From the NCBI GenBank assembly GCA_937922435.1, contig CAKZVT010000047.1:1-64000 (forward strand): a stretch of DNA of 64,000 nt. Direction: 5' to 3'. A program made the position numbers and the translations under genes. The notes under the pieces were generated by a model. It saw only the letters and a list, made by a program, of their open reading frames with translations. It did not search any database and was not told where the DNA came from. The DNA is from an uncultured Prevotella sp. (GTDB taxonomy: Bacteria > Bacteroidota > Bacteroidia > Bacteroidales > Bacteroidaceae). Positions 59,844 to 64,000 of this stretch are shown here, piece by piece (position 1 is the stretch's first letter; every line of letters begins with the position of its first letter).

Positions 59844-60764
59844 ATGAGCGCAAAGGTTAAGGGTTTTCTTTATGGCGTAGCCACGTCGGTTACGTTCGGG
59901 CTGATACCACTGTTCACGCTGCCGCTGATGCAAGCGGGGCTGGCGTCTGACAGTATTTTGTTTTATCGCTTCGTCACGGCCACGGCTGCGCTGGGGCTGA
60001 TGATGCTGGTGAAGAAGGAAAGTTTTAAGGTCAGTTGGCGCGACTTGCTGGTGATAGTGCCGCTGGCGGTGTTCTATACGGCGTCGTCGATGTTCCTGCT
60101 TTACGGCTACGAGGTGATGGGCGCTGGCGTTGCCACGACGCTGCATTTCACTTATCCTGTGTTCGTTACGCTGCTGATGCTCGTGCTTTTCAGGGAACGG
60201 GCGTCGTGGGTGACGTGGACGGCCGTTGTGCTGGCTATCTGCGGCGTCGCCAAGCTGTCGCTCAACGGTACGGAACTGAAGCTCGACCCTATGGGCGTGG
60301 GTATAGTGCTGCTCTCCGCCGTGGGGTATGCCAGTTATATAATAGCGGTGAACAAGTCGCGCGTGAAGGACATGCACAGCCGCAAACTGGCGTTTTACGT
60401 GTTCGTGTTCACGGCGTTGATTTTCGGCGTTAAGAACGGACTGGAGGACGGTGTGCAGCCTTTGCCCGACGCTTGGGCGGCTGTCAACGTGGTGCTGCTG
60501 GCCGTTGCGCCCACCGTAATATCAAACATCACGCTGCTGCTGGCTGTGCGCAACATCGGCGGTACGCTCACGTCAATACTCGGCGCGCTTGAGCCTGTGA
60601 CTGCGGTGTGCATCGGTGCGCTCGTGTTCGGCGAGGCGTTTACTTTCAGCGAGGCTGTGGGCATAGCCCTCATACTGGCCGCCGTGGTGTTGGTAATCCT
60701 CAACCGCAGCATAAAAGAAAACCTTACGCTGCTGTTAAAGCGCGTAAGGCCGAGGCATACGTGA
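59844..60764 (+). CDS. EamA/DMT-superfamily transporter
   Basis: A 306-residue membrane protein with ten helices in two repeated EamA halves, as in RhaT/YdcZ-like drug/metabolite transporters. Examples are SVTFGLIPLFTLPLMQAGLASDSILFYRF in half one and LTSILGALEPVTAVCIGALVFGEAFTFSEAVGIALILAAVVLVIL in half two. Substrate unknown. A family A repeat begins six bases after the stop. Confidence 0.92.
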   Translation: MSAKVKGFLYGVATSVTFGLIPLFTLPLMQAGLASDSILFYRFVTATAALGLMMLVKKESFKVSWRDLLVIVPLAVFYTASSMFLLYGYEVMGAGVATTLHFTYPVFVTLLMLVLFRERASWVTWTAVVLAICGVAKLSLNGTELKLDPMGVGIVLLSAVGYASYIIAVNKSRVKDMHSRKLAFYVFVFTALIFGVKNGLEDGVQPLPDAWAAVNVVLLAVAPTVISNITLLLAVRNIGGTLTSILGALEPVTAVCIGALVFGEAFTFSEAVGIALILAAVVLVILNRSIKENLTLLLKRVRPRHT

Positions 60765-60769
60765 AAACT

Positions 60770-60944
60770 ACGACCCACCCCAACCCTCCCCAAGGGAGGG
60801 AGTTTAGTATGCTTTACTGATTAAAATAACATTAGTTTGGTTATTTTTGCGGATTACAAATCACGCCGAAACATTAAGGCAATCACGCCTTTTTATTGCA
60901 ATAGTAATCAAACTCCCTCCCTTGGGGAGGGTTGGGGTGGGTGT
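60770..60944. repeat. Family A inverted repeat pair between DMT transporter and GH53
   Basis: A reverse arm at 60770-60812 and a forward arm at 60909-60944, both with intact G motifs. Inner words GAGTTTAGTATGC and AGTAATCAAACTC match other pairs. Between them lies a half copy of the family D word at 60849. Confidence 0.9.
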
Positions 60945-60959
60945 CTGGTATTGGTTTTC

Positions 60960-62072
60960 TTACCTAAACTTCTTCAACTCCTCCATTGCAGGCATGGCTT
61001 TGCCCGTCTCGTTGTCAAACAGTCCGCGGTTGAGCCAGCTCTTAACGATGTTCGCGCCCGACTCATTCTCTTCTGGGAACCACCAGAACAGGCCGGTAAC
61101 GTTGTCGTGACGGTTGAGCATCGTTACTAATTCTTCTGTGAATTTGCGCTGACCTTCGGGGCTGATGGGGTAGGTGTCGCCGTCTTTGTTGGGGTCGGTC
61201 GCCCACTTGTCGTTCTTGTGTGAGTAGTAGAAGGCTGTCTCAACTATCATTACAGGCTTGTTGAACTCGGTCTTGATGCTGTCGAGCACTACGTCGAGAT
61301 GCTTTATTGTGCCGTGCCACATCGGATAAAAACTTAGTCCGATGATGTCGTAGTCGAGTTCCCCTTTCTTCAGTTTGTCGTAATATCCCTCGGTGGCGAG
61401 CCAGTCCTGGGCGTGCTCCGTGTGTATTATGATTTCTGCCTTGGGGCATGCTTCGCGGCAAGCCTTCACTCCGGCGCGGAGGAATGTAAGCAGAGTGTCC
61501 CAGTTGTCGTCTTTTGTCGGGTCGACCTTTCCCGTAGGCCAAAGCGTTCCGAAGGTGATTTCGTTGCCCACTTGGATGAAGTCAGGCGTTGCTCCGGCCT
61601 TGTTCAGTGCCTCTAAGGCGGTCTTTGTATGCAGGTAAACCGAGTCGGCGAGTATTCTTGTTTGCTCGTCACGGCTCTTGCCCTCGATGGCTTTTGCCCA
61701 TGCGTGCGGCGTGAACTGCTTGCCCGGGTCGGCCCATGTGTCGGAATAATGGAAGTCGAGCATCAGTTTGAAGCCGTGCTTCTTGATTTGCTTGCACAGG
61801 CTGACAACATACGGAAGGTCTTGGCATACGCCTTCGTCCTTGTTGTTCTGTGGCGCGTTGGCCGGGTCAACGAAAAGGCGCACGCGCATGGCGTTCCATC
61901 CGGCCTGCTCGAAAAGCTTGTAGGGACAGAGCGTTTTCCCGTCAATGGTTTTGTACTTAGTGCCGTTTTGTTGGTAAGTAGGCAGCAGCGAGATGTCTCC
62001 ACCCAGGTATTTTTGCGCCTGGATGTTGATGCCGCAGACGAGTGCGGCCAGTAAAACAAGGTATTTTTTCAT
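60960..62072 (-). CDS. Arabinogalactan endo-beta-1,4-galactanase (GH53)
   Basis: A 370-residue secreted glycosidase with a signal peptide (MKKYLVLLAALVCGINIQAQ) and a GH53 TIM barrel. The acid/base is E171 in FIQVGNEITFG and the nucleophile E279 in VMIVETAFYY. Further landmarks are GWNAMRVRLFVDP near residue 58 and LMLDFHYSDTWADPGKQ near 103. It cuts beta-1,4-galactan in plant pectin side chains. No SusCD pair or other glycosidase is adjacent, which is unusual for Bacteroidetes polysaccharide loci. Confidence 0.93.
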   Translation of the reverse strand: MKKYLVLLAALVCGINIQAQKYLGGDISLLPTYQQNGTKYKTIDGKTLCPYKLFEQAGWNAMRVRLFVDPANAPQNNKDEGVCQDLPYVVSLCKQIKKHGFKLMLDFHYSDTWADPGKQFTPHAWAKAIEGKSRDEQTRILADSVYLHTKTALEALNKAGATPDFIQVGNEITFGTLWPTGKVDPTKDDNWDTLLTFLRAGVKACREACPKAEIIIHTEHAQDWLATEGYYDKLKKGELDYDIIGLSFYPMWHGTIKHLDVVLDSIKTEFNKPVMIVETAFYYSHKNDKWATDPNKDGDTYPISPEGQRKFTEELVTMLNRHDNVTGLFWWFPEENESGANIVKSWLNRGLFDNETGKAMPAMEELKKFR

Positions 62073-62109
62073 AATAAATTTAGGTTGATTTGTTTTTTAT
62101 GTGGATTGT

Positions 62110-62889
62110 TTATTTCAGCATTATGCCAGTGAAAATCCTGCCGGAAGCCGTGCCGAGGCGGCGCGCCGAGAAGTAGTCGGCATAGTCGGTGTATGTGCAT
62201 ACGGGCGAAACGGTAATGTTGATGTCGGCTATTCCCGATGCGCAAAGCTGTTGGCGGTTGCACTCTTTAAGGTCGATGTGCCATTTGTCTTCGCGATGGC
62301 TGATTGTAGTCATGTCGAAACCGGCTTCGGCAAACTCGCTATACACCTCGTCGCCTACTTCAAATGCGCCGAGCGATATGCCTGGACCTATTACTGCCTG
62401 CAACTCTTCAGGGCGTGAACCGTAGGCTATGTGCATGGTGTCAATGGTCTTTTGCGCTATGCGTTGCACCGTGCCGCGCCATCCTGCGTGTACTGCGGCG
62501 GCTGTGTGGTGCGCAGGGTCATAGATTATTATAGGTATGCAGTCTGCCGTTGAAACTCCGATGCAGATGTATTTGACATCCGTTATTAATGCGTCAACGC
62601 CTTCAAGTACCATATCTTTTACCTGTTGCGGCAACGCAAGTAAGTCTTTTGCTATTAGCCTGACCTCTGTTCCGTGCGTCTGGTGTGGCATTATGACTGC
62701 GTTTCCGCTTATTCCGAGCGTTCGGCTTAATGCTTCAAGATTTTTGCTGATGCACCCCTCGTTGTCGCCACAGAACTTGTTGATGTTGAATTCGCCGTAT
62801 GCGCCTTGGCTGAAGCCTCCGTGGCGGGTGGTGCTGAACGCCGTGACGGACGGCGAAAGGTTGTAATATGTAAGTGTGGGCTGTGGCAT
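62110..62889 (-). CDS. pgeF: PgeF-type laccase-domain protein
   Basis: A protein of 259 residues of the YfiH/PgeF family (multicopper polyphenol oxidase domain, purine nucleoside phosphorylase or peptidoglycan-editing). Typical parts are FSTTRHGGFSQGAYGEFNI, MPHQTHGTEV near residue 68, VSTADCIPIIIYD near 115, AAVHAGWRGTVQRI near 130 and IGPGISLGAFEV near 165. The His and Cys zinc ligands (H in THG, C in ADC, H in VHAGW) are conserved. The start MPQPTLTYYN follows a hairpin after obg. Confidence 0.9.
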   Translation of the reverse strand: MPQPTLTYYNLSPSVTAFSTTRHGGFSQGAYGEFNINKFCGDNEGCISKNLEALSRTLGISGNAVIMPHQTHGTEVRLIAKDLLALPQQVKDMVLEGVDALITDVKYICIGVSTADCIPIIIYDPAHHTAAAVHAGWRGTVQRIAQKTIDTMHIAYGSRPEELQAVIGPGISLGAFEVGDEVYSEFAEAGFDMTTISHREDKWHIDLKECNRQQLCASGIADINITVSPVCTYTDYADYFSARRLGTASGRIFTGIMLK

Positions 62890-62907
62890 TGGCGGTAATG
62901 TTGAAAG

Positions 62908-62942
62908 ACGGGTTGGCAAGCCAATGAAGCCTGCCAACCCGT
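62908..62942 (-). other. Hairpin between obg and pgeF
   Basis: ACGGGTTGGCA / TGCCAACCCGT, a perfect stem of 11 pairs with a 13-base loop. On the minus strand it is followed by TCTTTC rather than a solid T run, so it may be a weak terminator or a processing site within the obg-pgeF transcript. Confidence 0.6.
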
Positions 62943-62949
62943 AAGTTTG

Positions 62950-64000
62950 TCAATTGTTGTCGTCGTCGATGTCGATATATTCAACGTCATCAAGGTCTTC
63001 AATCTCGTCTTCGTCGATGAACTCAATCTCGTCTTCGCCCTCAACTCGCAGCTCTTCTGGCAACGTGCCGAGGTCTTTGTCGCGGTGAACGAGCGTGTCT
63101 TCAGCCGTGATGTCTTTCAGTTTGTTGCTTTCGCTGTTAAGCTCGCGCCATAGAATGTCTTTCAGTTCGTTCAGCCCTTGGCCTGTCACGGCTGATATGA
63201 ATACTATCGGAATGTCGCTTGGCGTAGTCTCTTTCAGCATTTCTATAAGCTCGTCGTCGAGCAAGTCGCATTTTGTTACGGCCAGTACGCGGTGCTTGTC
63301 GAGCATTTCCGGGTTGAAGTTCTTAAGCTCGTTAAGCAGGATTTCGTACTCTTTCTTTATGTCGTCAGTGTCGCCCGGCACCATGAACAGCAACAGGGAG
63401 TTGCGCTCTATGTGGCGCAGGAAGCGCAGACCGAGCCCGCGTCCTTCGCTTGCGCCTTCTATTATCCCGGGAATGTCAGCCATGACGAACGACTGTCGGT
63501 CGTGATAGCTTACGATGCCGAGCGACGGTTCAAGCGTTGTGAACGGATAATTTGCTATTTTCGGACGTGCGCTTGAAAGGGCGGAGAGCAACGTGCTCTT
63601 GCCTGCGTTGGGAAATCCTACAAGTCCTACGTCGGCAAGCAGTTTCAGTTCGAGTATTATTGTCATTTCCTCCATCGGCTCTCCCGGCTGGGCGAAGCGT
63701 GGGGCTTGGTTTGTGGCGGTGCGGAACTGGAAGTTGCCAAGACCTCCGCGTCCTCCTTTCAACAGCAGGACTTCCTGTCCGTCATAGGTTACGTCACAAA
63801 CGTATTTGCCTGTTTCGGCATTGTAGACGACCGTTCCACACGGCACGTCGATATATACATCCTTGCCGTCTGTGCCGTGGCATTTGTCCTTGCCGCCGTT
63901 CCCGCCGTGCTCGGCGAAGATGTGCCGCTGGTATCTAAGGTGCAACAGAGTCCAGTAATTGTGGTTGCCGCGCAGGTATATGCTGCCGCCTTTGCCGCCG
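62950..64000 (-). CDS. obg: GTPase Obg (partial, N-terminus beyond the window)
   Basis: The frame is open to the window edge; about 40 N-terminal residues are missing. The Gly-rich Obg fold (GGKGGSIYLRGNHNYWTLLH ... GGNGGKDKCHGTDG ... KGGRGGLGNFQF) is followed by the G domain with G1 GFPNAGKST, G3 DIPGIIEGASEGRGLG, and TKCD as the NKxD variant. An acidic tail (EDEIEFIDEDEIEDLDD) ends the protein. Obg takes part in large ribosomal subunit assembly and stress control. TKCD, with Thr for Asn, is a small departure from the consensus. Confidence 0.95.
   Translation of the reverse strand, partial: GGKGGSIYLRGNHNYWTLLHLRYQRHIFAEHGGNGGKDKCHGTDGKDVYIDVPCGTVVYNAETGKYVCDVTYDGQEVLLLKGGRGGLGNFQFRTATNQAPRFAQPGEPMEEMTIILELKLLADVGLVGFPNAGKSTLLSALSSARPKIANYPFTTLEPSLGIVSYHDRQSFVMADIPGIIEGASEGRGLGLRFLRHIERNSLLLFMVPGDTDDIKKEYEILLNELKNFNPEMLDKHRVLAVTKCDLLDDELIEMLKETTPSDIPIVFISAVTGQGLNELKDILWRELNSESNKLKDITAEDTLVHRDKDLGTLPEELRVEGEDEIEFIDEDEIEDLDDVEYIDIDDDNN

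Noticed and set aside
1..64000. CRISPR array
   Set aside because: The many repeats lack the direct-repeat/spacer layout; they are inverted and irregularly spaced, and no cas genes are present.
1..64000. Insertion sequence or prophage
   Set aside because: No transposase, integrase or phage structural gene was found. The small family A pairs have end-like repeats but no coding capacity.

Overview
The window looks like a chromosomal segment of a Bacteroidales bacterium, most likely a Prevotella-type member of the Prevotellaceae. The evidence is the gene content: two type IX secretion proteins (PorQ and PorE types), cydAB preceded by a DUF4492 protein, an ExbB/ExbD/ExbD operon, and a TolC/HlyD/ABC-2 permease operon. 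The promoters agree: many have the Bacteroidetes -7 box TAnnTTTG, several with a TTTG about 19-20 bases upstream, and Shine-Dalgarno sequences are mostly absent. The species call is inference. No plasmid, phage, insertion sequence or CRISPR array was seen.

Layout. 0-6.4 kb (minus strand): nitronate monooxygenase, the lutABC lactate-oxidation operon, cytidylate kinase and porQ. 6.5-10.1 kb (plus): TonB-like protein, polyprenyl diphosphate synthase, an unknown protein and a TatD nuclease. 10.2-14.8 kb: a membrane protein with a GT-C-like look, then an FdtA/acyltransferase/aminotransferase set for an amino-deoxy sugar. 15-23 kb: a barrel protein, an rRNA methyltransferase, thyA-folA, a thioredoxin-like protein, an Lrp regulator and the Exb operon. 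23.4-24 kb: two tiny membrane proteins, a terminator and tRNA-Ser(GGA). 24-32 kb: an AraC regulator divergent from two aldo/keto reductases, purT, rmlB, a phosphoesterase, a second cytidylate-kinase-like protein and a MATE exporter. 33-40 kb: a lipoprotein, the PorE-like protein, topB and a second LUD-domain protein. 40-47 kb (plus): a secreted subtilase, xseAB, ilvE, trmB and mrp. 47-57 kb: cydB, cydA and DUF4492 (minus), a coiled-coil protein, then the TolC/HlyD/permease operon. 57-64 kb: an unknown protein, a flavin reductase, an Abi-family protein, a DMT transporter, a GH53 galactanase, a PgeF-type oxidase and obg, which is cut by the window end.

The genes are mostly ordinary; the spaces between them are not. 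About 25 arms of one GC-rich repeat (family A) occur, almost always as inverted pairs with the same ends facing outward. Each intact arm is a small hairpin that also contains a canonical short-loop G-quadruplex motif. The pairs abut starts and stops, and in four genes they are translated as part of the protein (lutB, the acyltransferase, the MATE exporter and xseA). A second family (B, eleven loci) is made of tandem AAAGGCCGTCTTTT-type palindromes with a conserved flank. A third class (C) consists of inverted arrays of 8-10 base words whose sequence differs at every locus; one of them is a perfect 42 bp inverted repeat overlapping a stop codon. Two more palindrome types (D and E) occur once each. 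This layered set of intergenic palindromes is the most unusual feature of the window and the best candidate for something poorly described.
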